Shown here in pieces: positions 1 through 11,925 of a stretch of 64,000 nt of DNA (its first letter is position 1; every line of letters starts with the position of its first letter). The notes under the pieces are model-generated. The model ran no database searches. It was not told the origin of the DNA and saw only the letters and a program-made list of their open reading frames with translations. The stretch is from Meconema thalassinum (taxonomy: Eukaryota > Arthropoda > Insecta > Orthoptera > Tettigoniidae). Both the position numbers and the translations under genes were made by a program. The stretch is from NCBI GenBank assembly GCA_946902985.2, contig OX336389.2:795111307-795175306 (forward strand). The letters run 5' to 3'.

Positions 1-747
1 GAAGCAGACGTCGCATGTCTTTGGAAATATAACCTCCATGTTCCTTATGATCCAAACGTTATGATTTCATCTTATTTTTTGAAAATTGATCGCTGCATTT
101 TGTAAAAAAAATCAAAATCGCTCCTTGCCCCATGTGGGCGTAATGCTGTTTTCCATCCTACTCTGGACTACTAGTCGGCTCCGCCTCAATTCCGTAGTGC
201 CTCGTAATCACTTTTTCCCTGTTCATAAGTTATTAATTTTTATTCTTCCTTAATTTCTAAGTCCCTGGATTATTCTGATTGACGCTCAAATACATGTACA
301 ATTTTGCGTGATTTCCAAGAAAACGGGTTATTTCGCAATACTGTGGTGTTGGACTGCAATCCAATGTTGCCATTAAAGTGCTGAATTGACTCCGGTGGTA
401 TATCCCCTGTCTATCTGCACTTCCCAACTTTTCCACTTCATGAGTGTGCTTATGATTCATACACAGCTTGCATCCTATAACTTTGATAAGGCCATCAACT
501 GCTCTGCGTCATGGCGTGTGTTGCTTCATATTTCCTCACGAGCACCCTGTATGTAACTTAAAGTCCTATGAATATGTTCTCTTTCTTGATCTAAATGTCA
601 TAGGTTCGAACCCCTGTCCCCCAAATGGGTACAATATATAGGTCTTAGAGTTATGTGCTATTACATAAAGGTTATTGTGTACGTGTAGTATTGAAACTTC
701 AATCGCATGATTAGGATACAAGACGTAAAAACGACACTTAAAAAAAT
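1..747. other. no gene recognised
   Basis: AT-rich sequence with only short open frames and no recognisable domain, tRNA or structured repeat. A short tRNA-like B-box string (ataggttcgaacccctg near 600) suggests a decayed tRNA-derived fragment, but I cannot delimit it. Confidence 0.4.
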
Positions 748-1935
748 CGCACAGCTGCCATCTAGTGGTTATGAAAACAATTGAAATAAATTAGATGGCA
801 GTAGATTAACATTTGTATAAGCATTTACCGTACCACGCTTCACTGTACTCCAATGCTTAAATCGCGAGAAACGTCCATTGAAATGTATACATTTCGCGTC
901 ACCGCCATGTTGGATTTGTGCCCACCAGGTTATTGAAAGTCCTATAGGTGAACGTATGTTCATAGCCTCTATAAACATAAGAAATTTCAGTTTGATTGCT
1001 GTAAACGATTTGTAGATATTGAGAACCATCTAGATATTTCGGATGGTTGCCATTTTGGATTGTTATATACCGGTATATAGGCCATATATTTATGTACCAT
1101 TAAAGGAAAATTACTGCGTAGCTTCATTGCTCAAACTTTCACTTGGATCACTTGATTACGACAAAAGAAATAAAACTTAATTTTGAAATTTCACACAGCC
1201 GCCATCTTGAGTTTATGAAAACAATTGAACTAAACAAGATGCCAGTGCATTAAAATATGTATAATAATATACTGTACCATATTTCACTGCGCTCAGAGGT
1301 TAAATCGCGAGAAAAATCTCTTAAAACCTTTCAACTTCGCTTGGCCGCCATGTTCGTTATGTACTTGACAGGTTTCTAAAAGTTACATAGATAAACGTGA
1401 AGTAGTGCCTTTTATAATTGTACACAATTTCAGGGTGATATCGGTAATAGTTTCGGAGATATAGAATGCCAATTAAATATTTCGCACAGCCGCCATCTTG
1501 AGGTTATTGAAACAATTGAACTGAATTAGATGCCATTGCATTACAATGTGTATAACCATTTGCTGTTGCAAGTTCCATTCCGTTTAGATGGTTAAATCGC
1601 AAAAAGTCTATTTAAAGACACAAATTCGCTTGGCCGCCATGTTGGTTTAGTCGTTACCAGGTTTTTTGAAAGGCTCATATGTGAACTTCTAGTAGTGCCC
1701 TCTATCACCATACACAATTTTAGGGTGATATCGGTAATAGTTTCGGATATATTGAATGCTGGTTAAATATTTTGCACAGCCGCCATGTTGGATTGGTGAG
1801 ACGTAGTCCGTGGAAATGATGCTATGACCTTACCAAGTTTCATTGAAATCGCTCCAGCTGTTTAGAAGGTATTAGGGGGCACATACACACATCACACAGA
1901 CACACATGTGCACACCCACACGGACAAAATGTGAT
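748..1935. repeat. ~292-bp tandem repeat array (array 1)
   Basis: The phrase cacagccgccatcttgag (or a close variant) recurs at about 750, 1192, 1485 and 1777, so the inner units are ~292 bp. Each unit also carries 'attagatgccagtgcatta', 'ttaaatcgcgagaaa' and 'cgcttggccgccatgtt' in the same order. The same family is seen at 18737-19331 and 23424-24240. The array ends near a CA-rich stretch (acatacacacatcacacaga) at about 1880-1925. No coding capacity. Confidence 0.8.
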
Positions 1936-2309
1936 CTCGTCAGCCATTTTTTTTCATAAAATAAGAATAGGCTAAAAATGCATGTACCGTTGAAAAATTA
2001 AATTCCGTAGATAAATATGGCGTAAACAAAATTGAACATTGAACATCATAAACTACATTTATTGGTTCTAATCGTTATCGCGGGTAACATAAGTGTCAGT
2101 AAATGCAAGCAAATTGTTAGCTGGTTATTAGAAGAAGAATCTAGCAAGGAACTTCCTGATCACGGCGAACAAAATGTGTTGCTCGTATGAAGATGCTAAA
2201 AATGACGTTTATACCTTAAGATAAATTATCCTAAGTTTCAGACCGTGAACCAATGTAAACTTTTATAATACACCAACTACACTGAATTAGAAGGAAAGTT
2301 GATATGTTT
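1936..2309. other. unassigned flank of the Gypsy element
   Basis: AT-rich sequence between the tandem array and the 5' LTR. No gene, tRNA or repeat recognised. Confidence 0.4.
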
Positions 2310-3744
2310 TGTCACGGTACAAATGTGACAAAGGATCAAACCCTCGATTACAGGATATGCGATTCTGAATGGTCGCATATATATATCTGTGATGGTATGA
2401 TCTAAATTGTCATGTTTTTATGGAGTGTTTATTCGCATGTCATGTATTTTTGTTTTAATTAATTAGATTTAAGAGAAAAGATCCAAGTCAAGTTTTTAAC
2501 ATATTCAATGGAAATTAGCAATCATGATGGAATTGAGCAGTTTTGTAAGGCCACCGTACCTCAAGTGTAACAACAATTTCCTGGAAATATTTCTATTTCC
2601 AGCACCCGGGGTTTGGCCCGGTGAGTCATGGGGAGTTCAGTGCTTGGAAAGTAGCTAGCAAGCAAGCTGGCAACGCTGCAGTGAGGGAGGTGACGATTGA
2701 CAAGTACACTAACTTGTGATTGGTTAAGAATCAAGTAATGGAATATTCGATGTCACGGTAGTTATGGGACGCATGGCAGGGGTGAAGATGTTACACTTCC
2801 GGTTGACGATCTGTGTGACAATCTATTTTGTGATATTTTCGGAGATAGTTCTTATTTTTGATTTGGAGATGTTAACTTCTGTTTTGGGAATTCTTCGGAG
2901 TTATTTCTTGCATTGTGGAACTTACGGAGCGATATGCCAACTTAACTTATGATGCAATATCGCATTGGACACGGAACTGTACCGTCTGGATACGTAGAAT
3001 TTCTTACGGAATGCTATACGTAGTCTATAGTGGACATTACCTGTCCACTAGTTTCGAATAGCTACAAACAGTTTGGCGTGTCCATGCCTGTACGCAAGTT
3101 CGTGGGAAATATTTCAGAATATGCGAATTATGCTTGAAGGTGCAATAACTTCAATCAACGGAGTGGAAGTCGGAATCAACAAGTCGTTACCGCCTTTCCA
3201 CATCATAATTCCACATAATAATGTCTTATGGGTGCGATTATCAAATTCAAGGCTACAGTGAGCCAAGCAAATCAGTTATCAGTAATTAAAGTCAGGCTGC
3301 GTGTGAAATGAACATTATCATACAACGTGTAAACGTAGGACTAACTCTATGGGAAAATTAACCCCAAGGTTAGTAGGAAACATCAGCTACCAGAAATCAT
3401 GACGAGTGAGTACCCCATTTCTTCACGTTTCACCGGGGGTCTATAAGTGAGTCATTATGTGTAGCCATGCTAATATGATAGGGAACCAATTGTCATTCGG
3501 TATTTGGCGAGGATCTTGGAAAGTGTTTATATGTGTTTCTCTCAGAATATAGTATGTTTTATCAGATACCAGTTCTTATTAAATCAAGCGGTCACTGGTG
3601 TAGTTGGGTTTGAATGTTTATTGCTGCTAGTAGTATCGTACAGGTGCATAACCCACACGAACCCGGAATATTTCATTTATTGATGGTATTTTTTGGGAGT
3701 AGTGTTATTCTTACTATGAGTGACGAGTGGCCTGTACGGCTACA
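2310..3744 (+). repeat. 5' LTR of the Gypsy element (TGT...ACA, 1435 bp)
   Basis: Begins TGTC and ends TACA. Its first ~800 bp align with 9650-10487, for example the stretches with gaattgagcagttttgtaag and ggtgagtcatggggagttca. The distal ~530 bp align in reverse complement with 46495-47035, where homology also stops at TACA. That independently fixes the 3' boundary at 3744. An LTR of this length is long for Gypsy but not unusual in large insect genomes. Confidence 0.8.
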
Positions 3745-3746
3745 AT

Positions 3747-3764
3747 TGACGCCACAAGCGTGGA
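3747..3764 (+). other. candidate primer-binding site
   Basis: ttgacgccacaagcgtgg lies 2 nt inside the LTR end and continues into 'aatcgaa', resembling the complement of a tRNA 3' end plus T-arm. The first bases deviate from TGG, consistent with decay. The tRNA identity is not determined. Confidence 0.4.
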
Positions 3765-3931
3765 ATCGAAGTACGAAATAATAGCAACAACAACATTCAC
3801 GTGTACGTATACGCCAATACACACATTAAAAGGGGGTAGATTCAGTTCACATTTTATACAGATTACAGGTTATGTCCTAAGAGTAAAGTCTGATATTAAA
3901 AAGTAGAGCCATAAGCAAGGTTAGTGGTAAA

Positions 3932-5466
3932 ATGTCCGATATGAATTTACGAATGGAGGGGTCTAAGAGCGTGCAGGGTGAGAACTTGATAGAGGAACCG
4001 CGGAGAACTCTATCATTACTGAGGAGACCAGATCACTAACGAGGGGGGCAGTCAAATTACCGATAATGGGGGGATTTGAACGCTAGTTTGCTTCAAATGC
4101 TACTGAGCGAAATGAAAGGTATTAAGCAGCAGGGAGGGTCAGTAAACCAGATAATAGAGTCTATGAAACAGCAGGGAGAGTCTGTAAGTAAGGAAGTAGC
4201 TGAAGTGAAGGAGACTGTGAGTAAGGAAATAGGAGAAATTAGGTATTAGGGAGAGTCTATGAAGGTACAAATAGAACCTGTAGATAAGCAGGTTGAATCT
4301 GTGAAATTTTATGTAGACCCGGCAGTGAAAAAACAGGCCGATGTAATGAATGCCAAGATTGAGGAGTTGAGTAAGAAAGTACAGGAACATAAGTCGGTGA
4401 TGAGTAGTAGGTTGGAGAATTTTTAGAGAGAGAACTTAGCAGTAATAGAGAGGAGAGAGATGATGTGCTGAAAGAAGAGATAGCGAAGAGTCAGGATAGC
4501 TTGGAAAGTAGGTTAGCAGGGAATTGGGGTCAATCAGAAAGGAAATTAGAATTAACGGGGAACTAATAGGAGAGCGAGTGAGCGGAACATCTGAATGGGT
4601 GTGCAATACTGTAAGCGATGATTCAAAGGAATATTTTCAAAGAGCGGGGGTCGTAGAAAATAAGCTGCTAGAGGTCGAGAGCCTTAGAGGAGAACAGGTG
4701 CCATTGGCGGAGAGGAATGAAAAACTTCAGAAAGAGCTGATTAAGCTGAGAAGAGAGATGAGAGACCGGCCGATGAGCCAAAGGGCCATGTCACTTGGTT
4801 GTTCCTACAGGGATCCCGGTTTACCACAGTTTAACTCTCGACAGTTCAATCCATTGGAATATTTAAAGTCCGTGGAAAAACGATTTTAGAAAGATTAAGA
4901 CGATGAAATAATCGATTGGGGGAAGGTCATGTAAATGTTTGGGAAATTCAAGGAGCGAGACTGGGTGTCCCTCACAGAGTATATTTTAGTCACCGTGCTA
5001 GTGTGGAAGAATTTAGATGGGGTCAACTCTGACATAGCTATAGTAAGATTGATGCTTAAACATTTTCCAAGCAGGGTACAACAGGCTAGCTGTATGCAGA
5101 AAGTATTGAGGAGTTGGAGGAACTGCTAACTAGCTTTGATAATTTATGCTATCAGCAAACGAATAGAGTAGAGGTGAAGAGTGAGAACGGGTAGAACGAG
5201 CATCAGTCAAATTTTAAAATAATCAGGTTTAATCAGGGAAACAGAGGTTACAATTCTAATTGGAGGAGGGAGGAGAACAATCATACGAGAGGTGAGATAA
5301 ATAGATGGGTGAAGAATTATCAAAGGAGAGATAATGTCCAAAGGCGGGAAAACGTTCAGAGAGGGCAACAGGACGGGACAGTCAAGAGAGTTAGCAAGGC
5401 AGTAAGGAGACCAGAGCAAGCTGATAAACCAGGTCCCAGTAATTTAAACTCTCAGCGGGTTGTGTA
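3932..5466 (+). pseudogene. Gypsy gag relic
   Basis: The frame opens at ATG 3932 and is soon broken by stops. A Gln/Glu/Lys/Ser-rich coiled-coil stretch is visible around 4100-4430, with a repeated pattern of the type 'KQQGESV'. A frame at 4524-4889 continues the charged helix (ERNEKLQKELIKLRREM) and then shows 'GLPQFNSRQFNPLEYLKSVE', similar to the capsid start in insect Gypsy gag proteins (a P-x-F...NP-x-x-[YF]L pattern). A further frame at 4935-5129 carries capsid-like sequence. A Asn/Arg-rich tail follows around 5200-5460. At least five interruptions are seen. Assignment rests on position and these patterns, not on a database match. Confidence 0.6.
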
Positions 5467-5565
5467 AATAGGTCAGTACACAGCCCGAAGGTAAGTATAT
5501 TAGGCAGTGCGTAAATAAGGAGGAGAAGATAAGTTTCACGCCTATGGTAAAAGAGGATTTATTGC

Positions 5566-5650
5566 CTGACCAAGAGGAGTTCCACTTTGGGAAGCCGTGG
5601 ACAATTGTAAGTTGTGTGATGTGAGTAAGGCGGATTTAATTGAGGTATTA
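5566..5650. repeat. internal duplication, copy 1 (with 6471-6565)
   Basis: Sequence around 'ttccactttgggaagccgtg', followed by 'gtgtgatgtgagtaaggcgg' and 'ttaattgaggtatt', recurs at 6471-6565 in the same order. It is a direct duplication inside the Gypsy element about 0.9 kb apart. Confidence 0.7.
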
Positions 5651-5679
5651 TTAAGTAATTGCAATAGGTATTTTAGGAA

Positions 5680-6440
5680 GAGAAGTTAAGGCTCTGGTAG
5701 ATTCAGGAAGTGAGAGGACTTAGGAAGTCTATGAGGAAATTATTAGGGGTGGACATAGGTTGGAAGAAATACCTGTGAAGACCATGCATACTGTTGCAGC
5801 TGTAGGAAGTAAGCGTCAGAAAGTGAGTAAGCAGATATTATTGCCTATTACGTTAGAGAGCGAGGTGAGTAAACAATAATATCTGGATATACCTTATTTG
5901 ATTTACGACGTAGTTCTTGGCACTGACTGGCTGAATAAGCAGAATATTGTTATGGATTTCGATTTTTTAGCGTATGGCTTTTAGTGCCGGGAGTGTCCGA
6001 GGACATGTTCGGCTCGCCAGTTGTGTAGATGCATCGAGACGGACACCCAATGGGTGAGCTACAAGTACCGTTGGGGAGGGAAGTTGGATTGTAAGGACGA
6101 GGAGTTGGAAGGTAGCGGCTGTGGCTTATAGTTATGGACCAACCCCGGCATTTGCCTGGAAGGAAGATGGGAAACCACAGAAGACCATCTTCAAGGTTGC
6201 CGGCGGGGGGATTCAAACCTCCTCGCCTCCCGGATGTGAGCGACTGCCAGCAGTCATGCCGTAACGACCACGGCTAATTCACCCGGTATGGATTTCGATG
6301 ACAGAGTTTTATGTCTGGAGAGAGGCACTAAGAATCAGGAGATTAGTATGAGATATTAGCTAGTTGAGGAGATGAGTGAGGCTTGTGTTACTAAGGTTTT
6401 GGAGGGGATGTCAGCAGGGGAGTCTGACGTGGAAGTACAT
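5680..6440 (+). pseudogene. Gypsy aspartic protease relic, split by a SINE
   Basis: The retroviral-type protease active site is visible as 'ALVDSGSE' with the catalytic Asp codon at 5700-5702. Downstream comes the 'VVLGTDWL' motif near 5910-5935, the usual flap-distal hydrophobic block of Ty3/Gypsy proteases. Frames are interrupted by stops, and the region is split at 5964-6286 by a minus-strand SINE with a 13-bp target duplication. Coding similarity resumes after the second duplication copy. Non-functional. Confidence 0.7.
5964..6286 (-). mobile_element. SINE inserted in the Gypsy protease region
   Basis: Flanked by a perfect 13-bp direct repeat, tatggatttcgat, at 5951-5963 and 6287-6299. 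A T-run at the left boundary and a tRNA-like B box near the right end (on the minus strand, within the segment starting gggattcaaacctcctcgcc) indicate minus orientation with a tRNA-derived 5' head. The SINE post-dates the Gypsy insertion. Confidence 0.8.
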
Positions 6441-6451
6441 TTGGTAGATGT

Positions 6452-8029
6452 ATGCCAATTACGGTGGAGGAACATCGAGGTGATCCACTTTGGGAGGCCG
6501 TGGACAATAGTATGTTATGTGGTGTGAGTAAGGAGGTTTTAATTGAGGTATTCTTAAGTAATAAGGAGGTATTTAGTGACAAGCCTGGATTAACGCACGT
6601 GTACACTCATCGATTTGAAGTGGTTGATAGTTCACCGTTTTCTTGTCCCAGATATGACATCCTTTCAGGTATCCTGCCGCCATAGAGGATTAAATCAACC
6701 ATATGTTGGACCAAGGTATTATTGAGCCTTCCACGAGCATGTATTCTAACCCACTTGGTGTGGTTGGGAGGAGCGATGGCTCAGTCAGACTGTGTATCTA
6801 TGTTCGTCAGTTAAATTCTAAGATGGCAGGTGATTCTCAGAGACCTCAATGTATAGAAGATATTGTTCAGAAATTCAACGGTAGGAAATGGTTTTCAACC
6901 ATGGACCTTAGCGCCAGCCTCTGGCAAGTCTCTTTAAGAGTAGATGATAGGAAGCTAACTACATTCAGTTATAAGAGTGGCCTTTTTCCGCATTGTGTCG
7001 TACCATTTGGGTGCAAGACTAGTATTTCAGCATTGATCAAGGCATTAAATTAAGTGTTTAGAAGGGACACACAGGATTTTATAACAATGTACCTTGACGA
7101 TCTTATCATTGTATCACATTCTAAAGAGGAGCACCCAGTACACGTGGATATAGCTTTGAGAAAATTAAGCCAGGTGGGTTTTACAGAGAAACTTACTAAG
7201 TCTTCGTTTGCAACCCAACAGATAACATTCCTAGGGCATACTATCACCACACAGGAGATTTTTCCCGAACAGACGCGTTTAGACCAAATAATGAATACCA
7301 CTATATCACGTAACGCCAAACTACTAAGAAGCATTTTAGGGTTTTTTAATTATTTCAGGAGGTTTGTCTTAAGGTATTCCAATTTGGTTGAACCTTTTAG
7401 GGAACTGTTGAAGCAGGGTGCGAGATGGGTGTGGAACCATGAGCTAGAGGCAGCTTTTGCTGACTTGAAGAGAGGTTTCGTAGATTCAGTTATGATGAAA
7501 TACCCTAGAGTAGATTGTCCCTACGTCCTTATGACTGGCGCCAGTATATTAGGGTTTCAGGGGTGCTGTGCCAGTATGATGACGAAGGTACTTTAGAAAT
7601 AGCCCCATTAGCTAGTAGGGGTTTGAGTATGGTGGAGAAGCGTTATACTATCACTGAGATAGAATTATTGGTTATCGTTTACTCGCTTAGGAAATTTCGT
7701 AGCTACAGTATGTTCTGAGGAGCATGTTGAAGGTTCCCACAGACAATTATGCTCTAGTAGTTATGGGTTCGTGTACGTTGACCTCTAATAGGTTGTCAAC
7801 TTGGATTTTGGCAAACAGTGAGTACAATCTGGAGATTACGTACATTAATGGTAAGGAGAATATAGTGGCTTATTCCCTTCGTAGGAATATATGTGATGAT
7901 GATCACACGGTGGTGGACTTGAATCAGGGTGGTGTTTTGTGCACCACAACGGCAAGAGATTGTGTTGATGAGATGGGTAAGCTCCGTAATTTGCTGACAG
8001 AGCAAGAGAAAGACGAAAGCATGGCTTAG
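6452..8029 (+). pseudogene. Gypsy reverse transcriptase and RNase H relic
   Basis: Open pieces lie at 6452-6685, 6703-7053, 7054-7596, 7515-7718 and 7724-8029. RT landmarks in order are 'LDQGIIEPSTSMYSNPL' (fingers), 'KWFSTMDLSASLWQV' (catalytic Asp motif), 'PFGCKTS' and the 'YLDDLII' box at about 7088-7108. 'FLGHTIT' and 'RSILGFFNYFRRFV' (thumb/connection) follow. RNase H landmarks are 'EKRYTITEIELLVIVYSLRKFRSY' and 'STWILANSEYNLEITYINGKEN'. An internal stop (7051-7053), a frameshift near 7560 and a stop at 7716-7718 break the frame. Together these clearly place it in Ty3/Gypsy. Confidence 0.9.
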
Positions 8030-8049
8030 ATCTTGTGTGATATGAGGAA

Positions 8050-8935
8050 CATGGAAGTTGGAGCTAGACTCCAGGTGGGTAAGTTTGCCTATAAGCTAGA
8101 ATGTGGCTTGTTAGCAAGGTTATGCCATCTAGGTAATTGGAAGTTTTGTGTTCCATTAGCTTTATAGGAAGCTATGATATGGTGTCACCATAACGCGCAG
8201 GGGCATTTTGGAGCGGCTAAGGTTCCTTAAGCTGTTCATCAGCATTTTATTTCGCGTAATAATGGAAGGAACGACCTTGCGAGCTGCGATTTGTGTCAGC
8301 GTTGTAAAGTTCCAACGAGATTTTTAGTCGTCAGGCGGTAATCACTGAAAAACCGTGGGATTTACTACACTGTGATTTGTATGGACCTTAAGTCAAATCT
8401 CGGTATGGATATCAATATATCTTCGTGATTCTTGACTCTTTAAGTAAGTTTGTCAAGCTGTATCCCCTGAAAAAGCGACTAGGAAGGGTTGTGCCCTACA
8501 AATGGTCGAGAAATACATCCCTGAGTTCGGGAAGCCCATCAGAGTATTGACAGACCATGGCAGCCAGTTCACTTAGAAAATCTGGAAAACCAAGTTGAGT
8601 GAATTGGGAGTAGTACATGTTTTCTTTTCAATAAGATATCCTCAAGGAAGCATGGCGGAGAGAACGATGAAGGATTGAGGCCGAGTATTCCGTACTTATG
8701 TAAGCGATTGCCACAGTGCTTGCTTCTCCAAACTAGGAGATATTGAAATATGATTCAATAATACGTACCATGAGACGACGAGATGCACGCCCTATGAAAA
8801 TCAGTTCAGTAGGAAGCCTACCAATTAAATCGAAAGGGTGTTAGTTTTGAAATGGGGAGAGGAGATTGGGGAGGATATCAGCATCCAGCTGGCTAGGAGT
8901 ATTTTAAAAAGCAGGAAGTATACATAGGTGCCAGC
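8050..8935 (+). pseudogene. Gypsy integrase relic
   Basis: An HHCC zinc-binding head is visible ('WCHHNAQGHFG' near 8180-8215, then 'CDLCQRCK' near 8285-8310). A DDE core follows, including 'LTDHGSQFT' at about 8547-8575 and 'PQGSMAERTMK' near 8640-8670, the usual P-x-(S/N)G-x-x-E-R region. Several in-frame stops are present. The order after RNase H supports Ty3/Gypsy rather than Copia. Confidence 0.8.
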
Positions 8936-9640
8936 ACAAAAGGGTTAAGTTTAATTTCTTCTATGTTGATGTTTTAGTATTACTCAGGGTGCCGTGTCCT
9001 TCATCCGCTCAAGCCAAGGGAATGTCTAAATTCTTTCATATTTTTAAGGGAACTTTTATAGTGACTAGGCGTATTGGCGAGTGTGCGTATGACTGATAGA
9101 CCATCAAGGAACCGCTGTAGGGTCATATATTATGTATAATATTAGGAGGTATGTTAGTAAGTAAGATCACGGCAGATCCTCAATGGCAGACGTAATCGAC
9201 AAAGTGATATATTGAATGGCACGCATATCAAGAAATGACGAAGAGGCTATCCGGCCAAGTAACAAAGATGAGCATCATTATAAAATTTCAAATGCAAAAT
9301 AATGTCCATTTTGCGAGTACGACGCAATTAAATGTCGAAGATTGTCAAAAGTGACAAATTGAGTGTAAATTATAGGATACTGAGAAACATTGAGAAATGT
9401 CGGAAGTGTGAATTAGCATTAAGAAACAAACAGACATTGGAAACAATTTGTTCAACCAGAATGGCGTCAAGAAAATTAATTTGTAATATTCATTGTAATA
9501 ATCATTGTAGTGAAGTGTATTTATGTATGTACGTTTTCAGGAGTGCATTATTTATGTATTTCTAGGGTCATTTGTGTATTGAAGGAGTTGGTGAGTTTAG
9601 ATGTAGTCCCCATTCATATAAATTCAAGGGAACTACACCG
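8936..9640. other. Gypsy 3' internal region, no recognised gene
   Basis: Sequence between integrase and the polypurine tract. It contains one short open frame (9332-9565, 77 codons) with Cys/Asn-rich but unrecognised content. No transmembrane or envelope-like features are apparent. Confidence 0.4.
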
Positions 9641-9649
9641 GAGGGGAAT
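9641..9649 (+). other. polypurine tract of the Gypsy element
   Basis: gaggggaat immediately precedes the TGTC start of the 3' LTR at 9650. This is the expected position for plus-strand priming and fixes the LTR boundary. Confidence 0.7.
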
Positions 9650-10487
9650 TGTCTCAATTCAAATGTGACAAGGGATCGAACCCACGATTTCAGGACATAC
9701 GATTCTGAATAGCCACATATATACATTTTTCTGTGATGGTATGATCTTTATTGTAATGATTTTATGGAGTGTTTTTTTTGTATGTCATATATTTATTGTT
9801 GTAATTAATTAGATTTAAGATATAAGTTTATAACAAGATCCAAGTCAGGTTTTAAACATATCCAATGGTAATTATCTAGCATGCTGGAATTGAGCAGTTT
9901 TGTAAGGCTACCGTACCTCATGTGTGCCAACAACTTGCTGGAAATATTTCTATTCCCAGCACCCCGGGTTGGCCCCGGTGAGTCATGGGGAGTTCAGTGC
10001 TTGGATAGTAGCAAGCAAGTTGGCAATGCTGTAGCAAGGGAAGTGACGATTGACAATTACACTAATTTGTGAATTGTTAATAAACAAGTAGTGGAGTTTT
10101 CGAAGTCACGGTAGTCATGGGACGCATGGTGGGGGTGAAGATGTTGTACTTAGGGTTGAAGGACTGTGAGGCACCCCAATTTGTGATCTCTTCGGAGTTA
10201 GTTCTGATTCTTGATTTTGAGAAATTAACTTCTGTATTTGGGAACTACGCGGAGTTATTTCTTGCATTGTGGAACTTGTAATTAGGGAGCGATATACTAA
10301 CTTAGCAATGTTCAGGGGGAGCTTGTGTTATAAGGGCTAATAATGCAATATCGCATTGGACACGGAATTCTAAGTTACAATCTGGATAAGCAGAATTTCT
10401 AACGGAATTCTATACCTAGTCCACTAGATCCGATTAGCTATGAACAGTTTCGCGGGTCCATGCATGTACGCAAGTTCGTGGGAAATA
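9650..10487 (+). repeat. 3' LTR of the Gypsy element, truncated
   Basis: Starts TGTC right after the purine tract and aligns with the first ~800 bp of the 5' LTR (2310-3117). Homology ends at 'gttcgtgggaaatat', where repeat X begins. The missing ~600 bp do not follow downstream of X in this window, so the LTR end was lost or displaced. Confidence 0.8.
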
Positions 10488-10626
10488 TATACAAGGTTTT
10501 TCACCTAAGATGTTACTCGCCAATATATTTTAAACCGTTAAAGATATCAATAATCTGTTTTCACTTTAGGGAATACATTAACTCATACATTTTTTCCTTT
10601 ATTTGTGAATAGCTGAGATATTGGTA
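10488..10626 (+). repeat. repeat X, left part (interrupted by the Tc1/mariner element)
   Basis: The end of this segment (tttgtgaatagctgagatat) matches the start of the uninterrupted X copy at 47036-47400. Its first part (tttttcacctaagatgttac) also resembles sequence inside the neighbouring transposon's inverted repeat at about 11114, hinting at shared ancestry. Confidence 0.6.
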
Positions 10627-11472
10627 CTAACTTAGTTTTTTTTAATGGAACTATACTAATTTTTGCATACAGAGTAACTGATTTCACTGAGAATAATTCA
10701 ACGGTTTTATTATTTCCCAAATCGAACGAGTACTTTTTGAGAAATTGAGGATATGGAGATTGTGCTAGGCCACGCCTTCTTTTGGTGACGCGTTATGCGA
10801 AAGCGAATGGCAAGTACGTGGCGGCTGAGCGTGAGTCAAGAATTGTTGGTGCACTTCAATAGCGTCACAGGTGTAGTCTGCTTCAAAACAAAATGAATAT
10901 CCTGAAATCAGAATCGTAGTCGTTATTATCAGAGTCCTTTTTTTGGGGGGGGGGGGAGGGGGTGTAAATAAGTGATGAAAACAAATAGAAATGTGAAGTT
11001 CCATTTGTTGTCCAATAATTTCTTCCGTCACTTGCTGTTTGGTATAATGGGACGATGTAACAGATGGTGGCGTAATTTGCATTTCATTTCCTATAACATG
11101 TAGAATAAATAGGGTTATTCACCTAAGATGTTACGCGGAAATAACGTCTAAACCATTAAAAATATCGGTATTCTGTTTTCATATGCGTAAATGATACCCA
11201 GGGGCTTGGAAAAATAATGTGCTACTTGTTGTCATGAAGTTAGTACGCCTAATAACCGACTTAATGATACTAACTCCATATTTATGAATGGAACGGCACA
11301 AATGCATACGGCTGGTCTAAAAGTTCAACTATGTAATTATTTCCAAAATCGTTCAGTTACTTTTTGAGATATCAATATCAACATGCGCTGTTGTGCATGC
11401 CGCATCAGACAGCGTGCAATAGGCTAGCAGGTTCCTGGGTGTGATTCCAGCCACTGAATGAATACCAGGCAT
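10627..11472 (+). repeat. left terminal inverted repeat
   Basis: Reverse-complementary to 13902-14795. Examples are 'gcatacagagtaactgattt' here against its diverged complement near 14740-14760, and 'ccactgaatgaata' at the inner end against tattcattcagtgg near 13908-13922. The arms have diverged by many substitutions and indels, indicating age. It contains a G-run (10941-10960). Confidence 0.8.
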
Positions 11473-11639
11473 GTACTGTAAACAATCGTACACATAATGT
11501 GATGTACCGTAACATTCCCTGGGTGTGCAACGTTATTGAATGACAGGCGAATTCACCACACATACCCAAGGAAACGGGGCTACCTGACCACGCTACCAAA
11601 GCCCCGGAAATGAAATACTGTAACGACAAACAGGAACTC

Positions 11640-11925
11640 TTCTCCGTAACCCGGCGACCTCCTTAATCACGTGTAGCGGCTAGGATTCTTAGCTGTCGCC
11701 GGGTTTTATTCCCGGGTCTGATAAGCAATTTAATTCTGGTTGTAGGGCTGGAACGGGGTACACTCCGCCTCGTTAGGCAAACTGAGAAGAGGTGGGTTCG
11801 ATACCCATCTCAGCTATCCTGGGAGTGTTTCTGTGGATTCTCAATGCTACTCCAGGCAAATGTCGGTAGGGTTCCTTACTGACGACAGCGGCCGCTGCCG
11901 TCCCAATTCCTCACCTAAATTAGAA
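11640..11925 (+). mobile_element. tRNA-derived SINE-like fragment inside the transposon core
   Basis: A tRNA-like head (cgtgtagcggctaggattct, then a B-box-like 'gttttattcccgg') is followed by a body (ggctggaacggggt, 'ctactccaggcaaatg', 'gcggccgctgccgtcccaat'). The body resembles that of the SINE at 45379-45840, for example 'tggaacggggt'. No clean target duplication was found. Confidence 0.5.

Larger units (their letters stand above)
2310..10487 (+). mobile_element. degenerate Ty3/Gypsy LTR retrotransposon
   Basis: The element reads in plus orientation as LTR, primer-binding-like site, gag, protease, reverse transcriptase/RNase H, integrase, polypurine tract, LTR. This is the Ty3/Gypsy (Metaviridae-type) gene order, with integrase after RNase H. 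No env-like frame is seen between integrase and the 3' LTR. Every coding block is broken by stops and frameshifts, a SINE sits in the protease region, and the 3' LTR is truncated where repeat X begins. The two LTRs are recognisably alike but carry many substitutions and small indels, so the insertion is old and no longer autonomous. Confidence 0.88.
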
